A stretch of 64,000 nt of DNA. Source: Shinella zoogloeoides. Its GTDB lineage: Bacteria > Pseudomonadota > Alphaproteobacteria > Rhizobiales > Rhizobiaceae. The stretch lies in NCBI RefSeq assembly GCF_003574625.1, contig NZ_QNUJ01000005.1, forward strand, positions 248,001 to 312,000, in the 5' to 3' direction. The position numbers were made by a program, and so were the translations under genes. Shown here in pieces: positions 54,797 through 63,042 of this stretch (within the stretch, counting starts at the first letter, position 1; the number at the start of each line of letters is the position of its first letter). The notes under the pieces are model-generated. The model was not told the origin of the DNA and searched no databases. It saw only the letters and a list, made by a program, of their open reading frames with translations.

Positions 54797-55543
54797 GTGG
54801 CGGAGAGATCGAAGAGGCAGGCCCAGCGGCCGCTGTCGCGCCGTCCGCGCGTGCGCCATAACGTGACGGCCGCCATCGGCACGGATATCTGCGGCGGGCG
54901 CTTTCCGCCGGGGGCAGTGCTGCCGCGCGAGAGCGATCTCTGCGAGACCTACGGTGTCAGCCGCACCGTCATCCGCGAATCCCTGAAAGTGCTGGAAACC
55001 AAGGGTCTCGTGCGCGGCCGCCCGCGCGTCGGCACGATCGTCTGCGACCGCTCGGAATGGAATGTCCTCGACGCGCAGATCCTCGAATGGATGGGGCCGG
55101 ACGTGCTTTCGGCCGAGCTGCTCGGCTCGATCCTCGAAGCGCGCCGCACCGTAGAGCCGGCCGCCGCCTTCCTCGCCGCCTCGCGCGCCACGGCGCAGGA
55201 GATCGCGGACCTCGAACGGGCCTGCGACGAGATGCGCGACACCGAGGGCGATCTCGAAGCCTTCACCGCCGCCGATGCCCGCTTCCACGAGACGCTGCTG
55301 AAGGCGAGCCACAACAAGGTCTTCCACCAGCTCTCCTCCATCATCCATGCCGCGCTCTCCTATGCGTTGCACGCCTCCAACCGGGCGGCGGCGCGGCGGG
55401 ACGAGGCGCTCGACGTGCACCGGGAACTGGTCGACGCGCTGCGCCTGCGCGATGCGGCGCGGGCGGAAAGCTGCTCGCGCAACATTCTCGATCTCGCCGC
55501 GCGCGACCTTTCCGGCCTGATGACCAAGGCCGGCGAGAGCTGA
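54797..55543 (+). CDS. dgoR: FadR-type GntR regulator of galactonate catabolism
   Basis: The product is 248 aa from a GTG at 54797 (GGAGG 4 bases upstream; no in-frame ATG is nearer). The winged helix is [45 protein letters not shown], followed by the FCD domain ([57 protein letters not shown]). It stands 56 bp before dgoD, the arrangement of dgo operons, where DgoR represses until D-galactonate is present. The symbol rests on position and family. Confidence 0.75.
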   Translation: MAERSKRQAQRPLSRRPRVRHNVTAAIGTDICGGRFPPGAVLPRESDLCETYGVSRTVIRESLKVLETKGLVRGRPRVGTIVCDRSEWNVLDAQILEWMGPDVLSAELLGSILEARRTVEPAAAFLAASRATAQEIADLERACDEMRDTEGDLEAFTAADARFHETLLKASHNKVFHQLSSIIHAALSYALHASNRAAARRDEALDVHRELVDALRLRDAARAESCSRNILDLAARDLSGLMTKAGES

Positions 55544-55599
55544 CGAATTTCGCGGGGCCTTTCCGCGAGCGAATACGAACCCACGAGGGATGCAGACCC

Positions 55600-56748
55600 A
55601 TGAAGATCACGAAGCTGACGACCTATATCGTGCCGCCGCGGTGGCTTTTCCTGAAGATCGAGACGGACGAGGGCATCGTCGGCTGGGGCGAGCCGGTGGT
55701 GGAGGGCCGCGCGCTGACGGTGGAAGCCGCGGTGCAGGAGCTTTCCGACTATCTCATCGGCAAGGATCCGCTGCTGATCGAGGATCACTGGCAGGTCATG
55801 TATCGCGGCGGCTTCTACCGCGGCGGCGCCGTGCACATGTCGGCGCTCGCCGGCATCGACCAGGCGCTCTGGGACATCAAGGGCAAGGCCTATGGCCAGC
55901 CGATCCATGCCCTGCTCGGCGGCCAGGTGCGCGACCGGATCAAGGTCTATAGCTGGATCGGCGGCGACCGTCCCTCCGACGTCGCCAACAATGCCCGCGA
56001 GGTCGTCGCCCGCGGCTTCAAGGCGATCAAGCTCAACGGCTGCGAGGAGATGCAGATCGTCGACACCTGGGAGAAGGTGGAGAAGGCGGTGGAGACCATC
56101 GCCATCATCCGCGAGGCCATCGGCCCGCATATCGGCATCGGCGTCGATTTCCACGGCCGCGTGCACCGGCCGATGGCGAAGGTCCTGGCGAAGGAACTCC
56201 AGCCCTACAATCTGATGTTCATCGAGGAGCCGGTGCTGTCGGAGAACCGCGAGGCGCTGAAGGAGATCGCCAACCATTGCTCGACGCCGATCGCGCTCGG
56301 GGAACGGCTGTTCTCGCGCTGGGATTTCAAGTCGGTCCTCTCGGACGGCTATGTCGATATCCTCCAGCCCGACCTGTCGCATGCCGGCGGCATCACGGAA
56401 TGCCGCAAGATCGCGGCGATGGCGGAAGCCTATGACGTTGCGCTCGCGCCGCATTGCCCGCTGGGCCCGATCGCGCTTGCCGCCTGCCTGCAGGTGGACG
56501 CCGTCTCCTACAATGCCTTCATCCAGGAGCAGAGCCTCGGCATCCACTACAACGAGGGTAACGACATCCTCGACTACATCTCCAACAAGGAGGTGTTCCA
56601 CTATGCGGACGGCTTCGTGTCGATCCCGCAGGGGCCGGGCCTCGGCGTGGAGGTGGACGAGGCCTATGTCATCGAGCGGGCCAAGGAAGGCCATCGCTGG
56701 CGCAACCCGATCTGGCGCCACGAGGACGGCAGCGTCGCCGAATGGTAA
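55600..56748 (+). CDS. dgoD: D-galactonate dehydratase
   Basis: The product is 382 aa, the same length as the E. coli enzyme, and very close to it: [19 protein letters not shown] at the N-terminus, [19 protein letters not shown], the metal ligands Asp, Glu, Glu ([26 protein letters not shown]), the catalytic His in [14 protein letters not shown] and the terminal [11 protein letters not shown]. It dehydrates D-galactonate to 2-keto-3-deoxy-galactonate. The ATG at 55600 follows GAGGGA. The kinase and aldolase genes (dgoK, dgoA) are not beside it. The gene ends in a strong terminator. Confidence 0.95.
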   Translation: MKITKLTTYIVPPRWLFLKIETDEGIVGWGEPVVEGRALTVEAAVQELSDYLIGKDPLLIEDHWQVMYRGGFYRGGAVHMSALAGIDQALWDIKGKAYGQPIHALLGGQVRDRIKVYSWIGGDRPSDVANNAREVVARGFKAIKLNGCEEMQIVDTWEKVEKAVETIAIIREAIGPHIGIGVDFHGRVHRPMAKVLAKELQPYNLMFIEEPVLSENREALKEIANHCSTPIALGERLFSRWDFKSVLSDGYVDILQPDLSHAGGITECRKIAAMAEAYDVALAPHCPLGPIALAACLQVDAVSYNAFIQEQSLGIHYNEGNDILDYISNKEVFHYADGFVSIPQGPGLGVEVDEAYVIERAKEGHRWRNPIWRHEDGSVAEW

Positions 56749-56754
56749 AACAGG

Positions 56755-56780
56755 AAAGCCCGGCTTCATGCCGGGCTTTT
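56755..56780 (+). terminator. Rho-independent terminator of dgoD
   Basis: A 9-10 bp stem (AAGCCCGGC near 56756-56764 with GCCGGGCTT at 56770-56778) has a 5-base loop TTCAT and is followed by TTTT. It begins 7 bp after the dgoD stop. Confidence 0.85.
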
Positions 56781-56852
56781 CGTCTTGCGCCGTGGTGGAC
56801 GGAATCGCCGCGAGCCCCTATGTGATAGGGGTACGTCACAAAGGAGAGGACC

Positions 56853-56987
56853 ATGCGCCCCATCACGGGTTTCATCGTTGCCGCGCTGGCGGTTCTGGCG
56901 CTTGCCGGTTGCAGCACCACGGCGGCCGACAACACGACCTATGCCCGCCCGGCGGAAACCGGCGGCGTTCGCGTTCCGCTGAACTGA
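56853..56987 (+). CDS. Tiny lipoprotein
   Basis: The product is 44 aa. The ATG has AAGGAGAGGA upstream. The peptide opens with Arg, then a hydrophobic signal ending LALAGC, a clean lipobox, and a Thr/Ala-rich mature part of about 25 residues (STTAADNTTYARPAETGG follows). It resembles the small rhizobial lipoproteins often annotated as hypothetical or entericidin-like, but the family is not certain. It is bounded by two terminators, so it is its own unit. Confidence 0.65.
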   Translation: MRPITGFIVAALAVLALAGCSTTAADNTTYARPAETGGVRVPLN

Positions 56988-57032
56988 CCGGCGCGAGACC
57001 GCCAGGCGCTTTTGCCGGAAATGCACCAAAGA

Positions 57033-57068
57033 AAAGCCGGCCCGTGGTGAACGGGCCGGCTTTCGTTT
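57033..57068. terminator. Bidirectional terminator
   Basis: A 10-bp GC-rich stem (AGCCGGCCCG 57035-57044 with CGGGCCGGCT 57052-57061) is flanked by AAAA on the left and TTTCGTTT on the right. It serves the tiny lipoprotein gene on the plus strand and the permease gene on the minus strand, which converge here. Confidence 0.8.
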
Positions 57069-57084
57069 GTGAGGCCTTACGCCT

Positions 57085-58569
57085 TCAGTGGCTGTCGGCG
57101 AGGCGGGCCGCGTCGATAGCGGCGGCCTGCTCGAACCGGACGCCGTTGAAGAAGGCGTTCAGGATGACGGCCGCGATGGAGGCGAGCACGATGCCCGATT
57201 CGATGATCGGGTGGATCGCATGCGGCATCCACATCAGGTAGTTCGGCGCCAGCAGCGGGATGAGGCCGAAGCCGACCGACACGGCAACCACGAAGAGGTT
57301 GTTGCGCGAGGTCTTGAAGTCGACCGTGGCGAGGATGCGCACGCCCGTCGCCGCGACCATGCCGAACATCACCAGGCCCGCGCCGCCGAGGACGAAGGTC
57401 GGAACGGCTTCCACCAGCGCGCCCATCTTCGGGATGAGGCCGAGCACGATCATGATCACGCCCGCCGCCACGCAGACATAGCGGCTCTTCACGCCCGTCA
57501 CGCCGACGAGGCCGACATTCTGCGAGAAGCTCGTATAGGGGAAGGTGTTGAAAAGGCCGCCGATCATCGTGCCGATGCCGTCGACGCGAAGGCCGGCCGT
57601 CAGGGTCTGCTGCGACACGGTCCGGCCGGTAATCTCGCCGAGGGCGAGGAACATGCCGGTCGATTCGATCATGACCACGATCATCACGAGCGCCATGGTG
57701 GCGATCAGGACGGGGTCGAAGATCGGCATGCCGAAGCGCAGCGGTGTGACGACGGCGAACCAGCCGGCGTCGGCCACGCGGTCGAAATGCATCATGCCGA
57801 GCACGGCGGCGACGACGCAGCCGATGACGACGCCGGTCAGGACGGCGATGTTGCTGATGAGGCCGCGGCCGAAGCGGGCGATGACCAGGATGGAGACGAG
57901 CACCAAGGCCGAAAGCGCGATATGGCTCGGTTCCGCATAGAAGGGGTTGGAAACCGTCGGCGCGAGCGAAAGCCCGTCAGGAACGGCAGGCCCGCCCGTC
58001 TCGGCGAGCTTCTTCATCTGCGCCAGCCATTCGGCATGGCTGGGGTCGATCACCTTGGGCGCGGTGGGGCCGAAGGGGTTGCCGAAGGTCCAGTTGATGC
58101 CGACGCGCATCAGCGACACGCCGATGACGAGGATGATGGTGCCGGTCACGACCGGCGGGAAGAAGCGAAGGAGCCGTCCCATGATCGGGGCGAGCAGGAA
58201 CGCAATGAAACCGGCGCCGATGATGGCGCCGAAGATCATGCGCGCCCCTTCCGTTCCGGGGGCAAGGTTGGCCATGGAGACCATGGGGCCGACCGAAGCG
58301 AAGGTGACGCCCATCATGACCGGCATCTTGATGCCGACATGGCGCGTGACGCCGAGCGACTGGATGATGGTGACGAGGCCGCAGACGAAGAGGTCGGCGG
58401 AAATCAGGAAGGCGACGTCCTGCGGGCTGAGTTGCAGGGCGCGGCCGACGATGAGCGGAACCGCGACGGCGCCGCCATACATGACGAGTACGTGTTGAAT
58501 GCCCAGCGTCGCGAGCCTGCCCACGGGCAGCTTCTCGTCCACCGGCTGTATGCTGGATGCGTCGCTCAT
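57085..58569 (-). CDS. Purine (xanthine/urate) permease, NCS2 family
   Basis: The product is 494 aa from the ATG at 58569 (GGGAGG upstream), with about 12-14 transmembrane segments. Family features include the N-terminal GIQHVLVMYGGAVAVPLIVG (QH motif), LGEITGRTVSQQTLTAGLRVDG and the signature NTFPYTSFSQNVGLVGVTGV with the conserved QN. It imports xanthine, urate or a related purine with a cation. No purine catabolic genes are adjacent. The 5' region was inspected for a riboswitch without a convincing match. Confidence 0.9.
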   Translation of the reverse strand: MSDASSIQPVDEKLPVGRLATLGIQHVLVMYGGAVAVPLIVGRALQLSPQDVAFLISADLFVCGLVTIIQSLGVTRHVGIKMPVMMGVTFASVGPMVSMANLAPGTEGARMIFGAIIGAGFIAFLLAPIMGRLLRFFPPVVTGTIILVIGVSLMRVGINWTFGNPFGPTAPKVIDPSHAEWLAQMKKLAETGGPAVPDGLSLAPTVSNPFYAEPSHIALSALVLVSILVIARFGRGLISNIAVLTGVVIGCVVAAVLGMMHFDRVADAGWFAVVTPLRFGMPIFDPVLIATMALVMIVVMIESTGMFLALGEITGRTVSQQTLTAGLRVDGIGTMIGGLFNTFPYTSFSQNVGLVGVTGVKSRYVCVAAGVIMIVLGLIPKMGALVEAVPTFVLGGAGLVMFGMVAATGVRILATVDFKTSRNNLFVVAVSVGFGLIPLLAPNYLMWMPHAIHPIIESGIVLASIAAVILNAFFNGVRFEQAAAIDAARLADSH

Positions 58570-58944
58570 GGATCCTCCCATCACATCGACTGTCCAATGC
58601 CCGTCCTCCAACGGGGTGCGCTATCTTTGGGAGCGGGGCGGAGGGTCGCAAGCTTAGCCCGGGAATAAACACTTTACGGTTTCCCAGGGTAATCGGGCGG
58701 GCGGGATGATGCGCCGCACACCGGCGTTTTCCGCAATTCGGATGGAATTTCACCGGCTTGACACCGGTTTTCGCCCCTGTGCGCTACTTGAACCGGCCGT
58801 CATTTGATCCCGAAACAAGGCGGGCCGTCAACTCTTTCCTGCGCGGCATATGTGTATTTCCGCGTGGCGGCCGAAGAGGTGTCGAAAGAGGGCGGACGAG
58901 CGGGCCGATTTCGACATCTCGGCCGTGCGCGGAACCGGAAAAGC
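58570..58944. other. 375-bp intergenic region
   Basis: This lies upstream of the purine permease and downstream of tRNA-Val. It contains the permease promoter side and GC-rich segments with no clear gene. A short repeat of GACACCGGTTTT-like sequence near 58759 and a region resembling leader hairpins were seen, but nothing supports a named element. Confidence 0.25.
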
Positions 58945-58975
58945 AAAAGGCCTTCCGGTTTCCCGAAAGGCCTTT
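58945..58975 (-). terminator. Terminator of tRNA-Val
   Basis: On the minus strand AAAGGCC and GGCCTTT (58969-58975 with 58946-58952) form a stem with further pairing inside, followed by TTTT (complement of 58945-58948). It lies 11 bp after the tRNA 3' end. Confidence 0.7.
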
Positions 58976-58985
58976 GGGTATCGAA

Positions 58986-59060
<75 letters not shown>

Positions 59061-59154
59061 ATTCGATGAGGCGCATAGACCACAAAACATCCGGCGGCGT
59101 CAATAGGCTTTTCGAGCTTTTTTTACGCGCCGTTTTTGCGGTCTTTTCCGGGCC

Positions 59155-59517
59155 TTAGGCGGCCAGCATCTTGTTGACCTCGTCGACGAGATCGCGCAGG
59201 TGGAACGGCTTGGAAAGGACCTTTGCGTCCTTCGGAGCCTTGGAATCCGGGTTCAGCGCCACGGCGGCAAAACCGGTGATGAACATGACCTTGAGGTCGG
59301 GGTCGAGCTCGGTGGCGCGGCGCGCCAGCTCGATGCCGTCCATCTCGGGCATCACGATGTCGGTGAGCAGCAGCGAGAAGGGTTCTTCGCGCAGCCGGTC
59401 ATATGCACTGGCGCCGTTGTCGTAGGACAGCACCTGGTAGCCCGCCTTTTCGAGCGCCTTCACGAGGAAGCGGCGCATGTCGTTATCGTCTTCGGCGAGG
59501 AGAATCTTGGGTGTCAT
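59155..59517 (-). CDS. cpdR: CpdR-type single-domain response regulator
   Basis: The product is 120 aa, one receiver domain and nothing else. Phosphoacceptor D53 is in LLTDIVMPEMDG, the acid pair is EDD at 9-11, and Lys is in VLSKPFHLRDL. The sequence is almost identical in pattern to rhizobial CpdR (AEDDNDMRRFLVKALEKAGY, FITGFAAVALNPDS). Unphosphorylated CpdR places ClpXP at the pole and so times CtrA and other proteolysis in the cell cycle. It lies divergent from the N-formylglutamate amidohydrolase gene. Confidence 0.93.
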   Translation of the reverse strand: MTPKILLAEDDNDMRRFLVKALEKAGYQVLSYDNGASAYDRLREEPFSLLLTDIVMPEMDGIELARRATELDPDLKVMFITGFAAVALNPDSKAPKDAKVLSKPFHLRDLVDEVNKMLAA

Positions 59518-59707
59518 GGAATCCGGGAACCGTTGCTAAGGTTGTCTGCCCACGGAGGGGCGGTACTGTTACGAAATCTCATTCCGGTAAATATCCGGTG
59601 AATGTGGCAGGGCAAGCCCCAGGCCATCGGTTCTCAGTATGGACACGCGCGCACGCGGCTGGCAACATGGGCGCGGCAATGACTTTCAGGCATGGTAAAG
59701 GATGGCA

Positions 59708-60592
59708 ATGGCGGAGGCCCTGAGCGAAAACAGCCACTTCGAAGTGCTGGAGCCGGTTTCGCAGAGCGTGCCCCTCGTCTTCAATTCGCCGCATAGCGGT
59801 CGCCGTTATCCACAGGGCTTTGTCGAACAGTCGCGCCTCGACGCGCTCGGCATCCGCCGCTCGGAAGACCATTATGTCGACGAGCTCTTCTCGGTCGCCC
59901 CCGCGCTCGGCGCGCCGATGCTGATCGCGCATTTCCCGCGCGCCTGGCTCGACGTCAACCGCGAGCCCTACGAGCTCGATCCGCGCATGTTCGACGGGCC
60001 GCTGCCGTCCTATGCCAATATCAATTCCATCCGCGTCGCGGGCGGGCTCGGCACGGTGCCGCGGGTCGTGGCGGAGAACATGGAGATCTACCGCCACCGC
60101 TTTCCCGTCGAGGAGGCGCTGGACCGGGTGGAGAATGTCTACAAGCCCTATCATGCGTGCCTGCGCCGGCTCGTGGTGCGCACCCATGTGGCCTTCGGCT
60201 TCGCGGTGCTCATCGACTGCCATTCGATGCCCGGAAATATCCGCGTCGCGGGCAGCGGCATGCGGCCGGATTTCATCATCGGCGACCGCTACGGCACCAG
60301 CGCCTCGGGCGAGCTTTCGCGTGTCGCCATGCGGCTTCTCGAGGACATGGGCTTTTCCGTCGTGCGCAACAAGCCCTATGCCGGGGGGTTCATCACCGAG
60401 CACTACGGCCGGCCGGCCAAGGGGCTGCACGCCCTGCAGATCGAGGTGAACCGCGGCCTCTATGTCGATGAGGTGACGCTTGCCAAGAGGCCCGATTTCG
60501 CGGTGCTGCAGACGGCGATCTCCGCCTTCCTGCAAGACTTTTCCGACCATGTGGAGGAATATGCCGCGGACCGGGCGCTCGCCGCCGAATAG
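59708..60592 (+). CDS. N-formylglutamate amidohydrolase family protein
   Basis: The product is 294 aa from the ATG at 59708 (AAAGGA upstream; an ATG two codons earlier overlaps it). Family motifs are VFNSPHSGRRYP, IRRSEDHYVDELF, HFPRAWLDVNREPYELDPRMFD, DCHSMPGN and HGLQIEVNR-like LHALQIEVNRGLYVDE, which supply zinc ligands and the active-site residues. HutG-type enzymes release formate from N-formylglutamate in histidine degradation. Other hut genes are absent here, so the true substrate is not certain. Confidence 0.85.
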   Translation: MAEALSENSHFEVLEPVSQSVPLVFNSPHSGRRYPQGFVEQSRLDALGIRRSEDHYVDELFSVAPALGAPMLIAHFPRAWLDVNREPYELDPRMFDGPLPSYANINSIRVAGGLGTVPRVVAENMEIYRHRFPVEEALDRVENVYKPYHACLRRLVVRTHVAFGFAVLIDCHSMPGNIRVAGSGMRPDFIIGDRYGTSASGELSRVAMRLLEDMGFSVVRNKPYAGGFITEHYGRPAKGLHALQIEVNRGLYVDEVTLAKRPDFAVLQTAISAFLQDFSDHVEEYAADRALAAE

Positions 60593-60608
60593 GCCCGCCT
60601 TCCTTCCA

Positions 60609-60687
60609 AAAAAAACCGCGCAGGCTGCGCGGTTAAAGTCTAGGGAGGAAACACCCAAGAGTGGGTATCCACAGTCACGGATGACTG
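60609..60687 (-). ncRNA. mmgR: MmgR-like (alpha-r8/suhB RNA) small RNA
   Basis: On the minus strand, three hairpins follow one another. CACAGTCA/TGACTGTG comes first, then ACCCA/TGGGT, then a single-stranded stretch with TTTCCTCCCTAGACTTT. A terminator stem AACCGCGC/GCGCGGTT (60615-60622 with 60628-60635) ends in a run of eight T. Length is about 79 nt. The position just upstream of a hisN/suhB-type gene and the anti-Shine-Dalgarno CCUCCC segment match the rhizobial MmgR (suhB RNA) family, which in Sinorhizobium limits PHB accumulation through Hfq. The assignment is from memory of that family's layout. Confidence 0.75.
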
Positions 60688-60694
60688 TGAGGAA

Positions 60695-60723
60695 AAGGTA
60701 ATATTGCACTGCACAAATGTCAA
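60695..60723 (-). promoter_or_regulatory. Sigma70-type promoter of the MmgR-like sRNA
   Basis: On the minus strand a perfect -35 TTGACA (complement of 60718-60723) is 17 bp from TACCTT (complement of 60695-60700). Transcription would start near 60687, giving an RNA of about 79 nt to the terminator. Confidence 0.6.
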
Positions 60724-60819
60724 GTGGCGTCGTGAACGGTCGTCTGGCTCTATGCGGTTCCGTTTTGCCCATCGATGCAGTATGGAGGAACGGTATGCCA
60801 CTCCCGCCGAGAGATCCCC

Positions 60820-61593
60820 ATGCTGCCTGATCGCGCCTTCTTCGACCGCCTTGCCGATGCCGCAAGGAAGGAAACCCTGCCGCGCTTCCGCGTCGGTGCC
60901 GATGTCGTCAACAAGGAGGCCGCCGGCTTCGATCCGGTGACGGAGGGCGACCGCGCCGCCGAGGCGGCCATCCGCGCCATCATCGAGGAGCATTTTCCCG
61001 GCCACGGCATTCTCGGCGAAGAGCACGGCTCGGTCGGCCTCGACCGGGAATATGTCTGGGTCATCGACCCGATCGACGGCACGCGCGCCTTCATTTCCGG
61101 CGTTCCGGTCTGGGGCACGCTGATCGGCCTCTACCGCAACGGCGAGGCGGTGATGGGCCTCGTCGACCAGCCCTTCACCGGCGAGCGCTACTTCGCCGAC
61201 GGCGAGGTCTCCCGCTATGCCGGGCCGGACGGCAGCAAGGTGCTGTCGACGCGGTCGTGCGAAAGCCTTGCGGATGCGATCATGTTCACGACGTCGCCGC
61301 ATCTCTTCACCGAGAGCCGCAAGACCCGCTTCGAGGCCGTGCAGGACAAGGTGCGGCTCTTCCGCTACGGCGTCGACTGCTATGCCTATGCCCTGCTGGC
61401 CGCCGGCCATATCGACCTTGTCGTCGAATGCGGGCTGAAGCCCTACGATGTCGGCGGCCTCATCCCGGTCATCGAGCAGGCGGGCGGCATCATCACCGCT
61501 TGGGACGGCGGCCCGGCGGAAATGGGCGGCGAGATCATCGCCGCCGGCAGCCGCAAGGTCTATGACGAGGCGATGGCGCTTCTCAGGGCCTGA
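60820..61593 (+). CDS. hisN: Inositol-monophosphatase-family phosphatase, probable histidinol-phosphatase
   Basis: The product is 257 aa. Metal motifs are GEEHGS, WVIDPIDGTRAFISG and VVECGLKPYDVGGLIPVIEQAGG. The N-terminal FDRLADAARKETLPRFR and ADVVNKEAAGFDPVTEGDRAAE fit the HisN branch rather than classical SuhB. HisN removes phosphate from histidinol phosphate in histidine synthesis. The ATG at 60820 has a weak GAGAG upstream. It lies next to the MmgR-like sRNA gene, as in other rhizobia, where this gene is often labelled suhB. Confidence 0.8.
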   Translation: MLPDRAFFDRLADAARKETLPRFRVGADVVNKEAAGFDPVTEGDRAAEAAIRAIIEEHFPGHGILGEEHGSVGLDREYVWVIDPIDGTRAFISGVPVWGTLIGLYRNGEAVMGLVDQPFTGERYFADGEVSRYAGPDGSKVLSTRSCESLADAIMFTTSPHLFTESRKTRFEAVQDKVRLFRYGVDCYAYALLAAGHIDLVVECGLKPYDVGGLIPVIEQAGGIITAWDGGPAEMGGEIIAAGSRKVYDEAMALLRA

Positions 61594-61599
61594 GGCGTT

Positions 61600-62562
61600 T
61601 CAGGCGCCGAGGCTGGTTTCCTCGGCGTCGCTTCCCGGAATGAAAGCCTCGATCGCGGCCAGCGCCTGGGCGCGGTAGCGGTCGGCCTCCTGCAGCAATT
61701 CGTGGCGCGCGCCGTCGATCTCGATGAGCCGGGCGGCGCGGAAGATGCGCGCGAGATCGCCGACGGCCTTGCGCGGGACGAGCGGATCGGCCGTCGGGCA
61801 AAGCAGCAGCGTGGGAATGCGGATGCGCGTCAGGTGATCCTGATGCGTCACGCGGCGCATGGTCTTCAGCGCCTCGTCCAGCCAGCGCGCGGTCGGCCAG
61901 CTTATCGCAAGCTCGGGATGCTCGGCGTAGATGGCGGCATTGCGGGCGAAGCGCCGCGCATCGGAGGTGACGACGTTGTGCGCGAATTCCAGCGAGGGAT
62001 CGCCCTTGCGGAAGGTGCGCCTGCCGAAGCCGGTCAGCGCTGCCAGCCGCGCGATGACTGCGATCTGGCGCTGGCTCATCGACTGGCCGGCGAGCGCGAT
62101 GAAGGGCGCGATGAGCGCCATGCGCTCGATGCGGTTCTCCAGCTCCGGCGCCATCGAAAGGGCGACGAGCGCCCCGGTGGAATGGGCGACGATGTAGAAG
62201 GGCAGGCGCGCGTCCGGCAGCACGATCTTTTCCAGGAAGAGCGAAAGATCGGCCTCGTATTCGGCAAAGCGGGTGACATGCCCGGCGCGATTGCCGGGAA
62301 TGAGCCGGCCGGAGCCGGCCTGGCCGCGCCAGTCGAAGGTGGCGACCCACAGGCCGCGCGCGGTCAGGTCGTTGATGGTCTCGAAATATTTCTCGATGCA
62401 CTCGCTGCGGCCCTGCAGCAGCACGACGGTTCCCTTGGCCTCGCGCTCCTTCGAGCGAAACACCGCGTAACGCAGCTTCACGCCGCCCCGGCCTTCCAGG
62501 AAGCCGGCGAAATGGTTTTCCGGAACGGGATTGTCGGCGGTGGCGTAAAGGATGGAATCCAT
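61600..62562 (-). CDS. Alpha/beta hydrolase, lysophospholipase-like
   Basis: The product is 320 aa from the ATG at 62562 (no strong ribosome site; the frame is open upstream). The oxyanion region TVVLLQGRSECIEKYFE and the nucleophile elbow IVAHSTGALVALS (AHSTG in place of GHSMG) are clear. The acid is probably the Asp in CPTADPLVPRKA and the His is in GARHELLQEADRYR. It belongs to the serine-hydrolase group with PldB and monoacylglycerol lipases. Substrate is unknown. It converges with hisN with a 6-bp gap. Confidence 0.83.
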   Translation of the reverse strand: MDSILYATADNPVPENHFAGFLEGRGGVKLRYAVFRSKEREAKGTVVLLQGRSECIEKYFETINDLTARGLWVATFDWRGQAGSGRLIPGNRAGHVTRFAEYEADLSLFLEKIVLPDARLPFYIVAHSTGALVALSMAPELENRIERMALIAPFIALAGQSMSQRQIAVIARLAALTGFGRRTFRKGDPSLEFAHNVVTSDARRFARNAAIYAEHPELAISWPTARWLDEALKTMRRVTHQDHLTRIRIPTLLLCPTADPLVPRKAVGDLARIFRAARLIEIDGARHELLQEADRYRAQALAAIEAFIPGSDAEETSLGA

Positions 62563-62657
62563 CGGGCGGGCTGGCTCGGCGACGATTTGCTTGGGCGGAA
62601 AACCGCTGGGGGAACTGCTTGTTCGATGGATAGGCGCTGGTTCCCGCGCCGTCAAAG

Positions 62658-62760
62658 AAAAAAGCCGGACGCATGCGGCACGGGGGTGGCAACACATGCA
62701 GTCCGGCATAATTTAACCGGGGAGGAAGGGACGTTACACCCCGGTCGTCGAAAGTATTCG
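62658..62760 (-). ncRNA. Candidate trans-acting small RNA
   Basis: On the minus strand a hairpin CCGGGG/CCCCGG (62739-62744 with 62717-62722) exposes a loop GTCCCTTCCT beside CCCC, like an anti-Shine-Dalgarno. A U/A-rich linker (TTAAATTAT) follows, then a long terminator hairpin (62695-62707 with 62664-62675, 12 bp with one bulge) and six T. No gene ends here on this strand, because the alpha/beta hydrolase starts beyond it. A CTTGAC element lies upstream (complement of 62786-62791), though the -10 is weak. Structure resembles the CCUCC-type alpha-r sRNAs. The 5' end is estimated. Confidence 0.55.
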
Positions 62761-62876
62761 CTTCCGATGCTGCCGTTCTAGCAAGGTCAAGCTGAACGCT
62801 ATCCGAAACCGCCGTTCATTTGGCGTTCATCTCGAAAGTTTTTTCAGGACCACCGTTTTTCGCCTGCAGTGAACCT

Positions 62877-62905
62877 CTTGAACGGGCCGGAAGCCATTCC
62901 CATCT
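62877..62905 (+). promoter_or_regulatory. RpoH (sigma32) heat-shock promoter of the small Hsp gene
   Basis: CTTGAA (62877-62882) and CCCATCT (62899-62905) are separated by 16 bp and match the sigma32 consensus. Transcription would start near 62912, leaving a leader of about 130 nt. Confidence 0.7.
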
Positions 62906-62911
62906 CATTCT

Positions 62912-63042
62912 CACGGGCGCCGAAAGGGTCCGTCGAGGCTGCCGTCGCCAGAATGGGGCGGAGGCCGGATGAACCGGGCTGCCCCTTCGGAAATCAGGGC
63001 AGCCTTTTTGAAGATCGCAACGTTGCTCTGAAGGAGGACACC
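62912..63042 (+). promoter_or_regulatory. ROSE-like thermosensor leader with a strong internal hairpin
   Basis: The leader between the heat-shock promoter and the Hsp20 start carries a perfect 8-bp stem (GGCTGCCC 62977-62984 with GGGCAGCC 62997-63004) followed by TTTTT. A short segment CGTTGCTCTGAAGGAGGAC follows, in which TTGCT can pair with the Shine-Dalgarno GGAGG. That last pairing is the hallmark of ROSE thermometers in rhizobial small heat-shock genes. The first hairpin could also be a terminator or attenuator. Confidence 0.55.

Noticed and set aside
58570..58800. Possible purine or xanthine riboswitch before the permease
   Set aside because: No conserved aptamer core could be aligned by eye; GC-rich hairpins alone are not enough. 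A covariance search with the purine and NMT1 models would decide.
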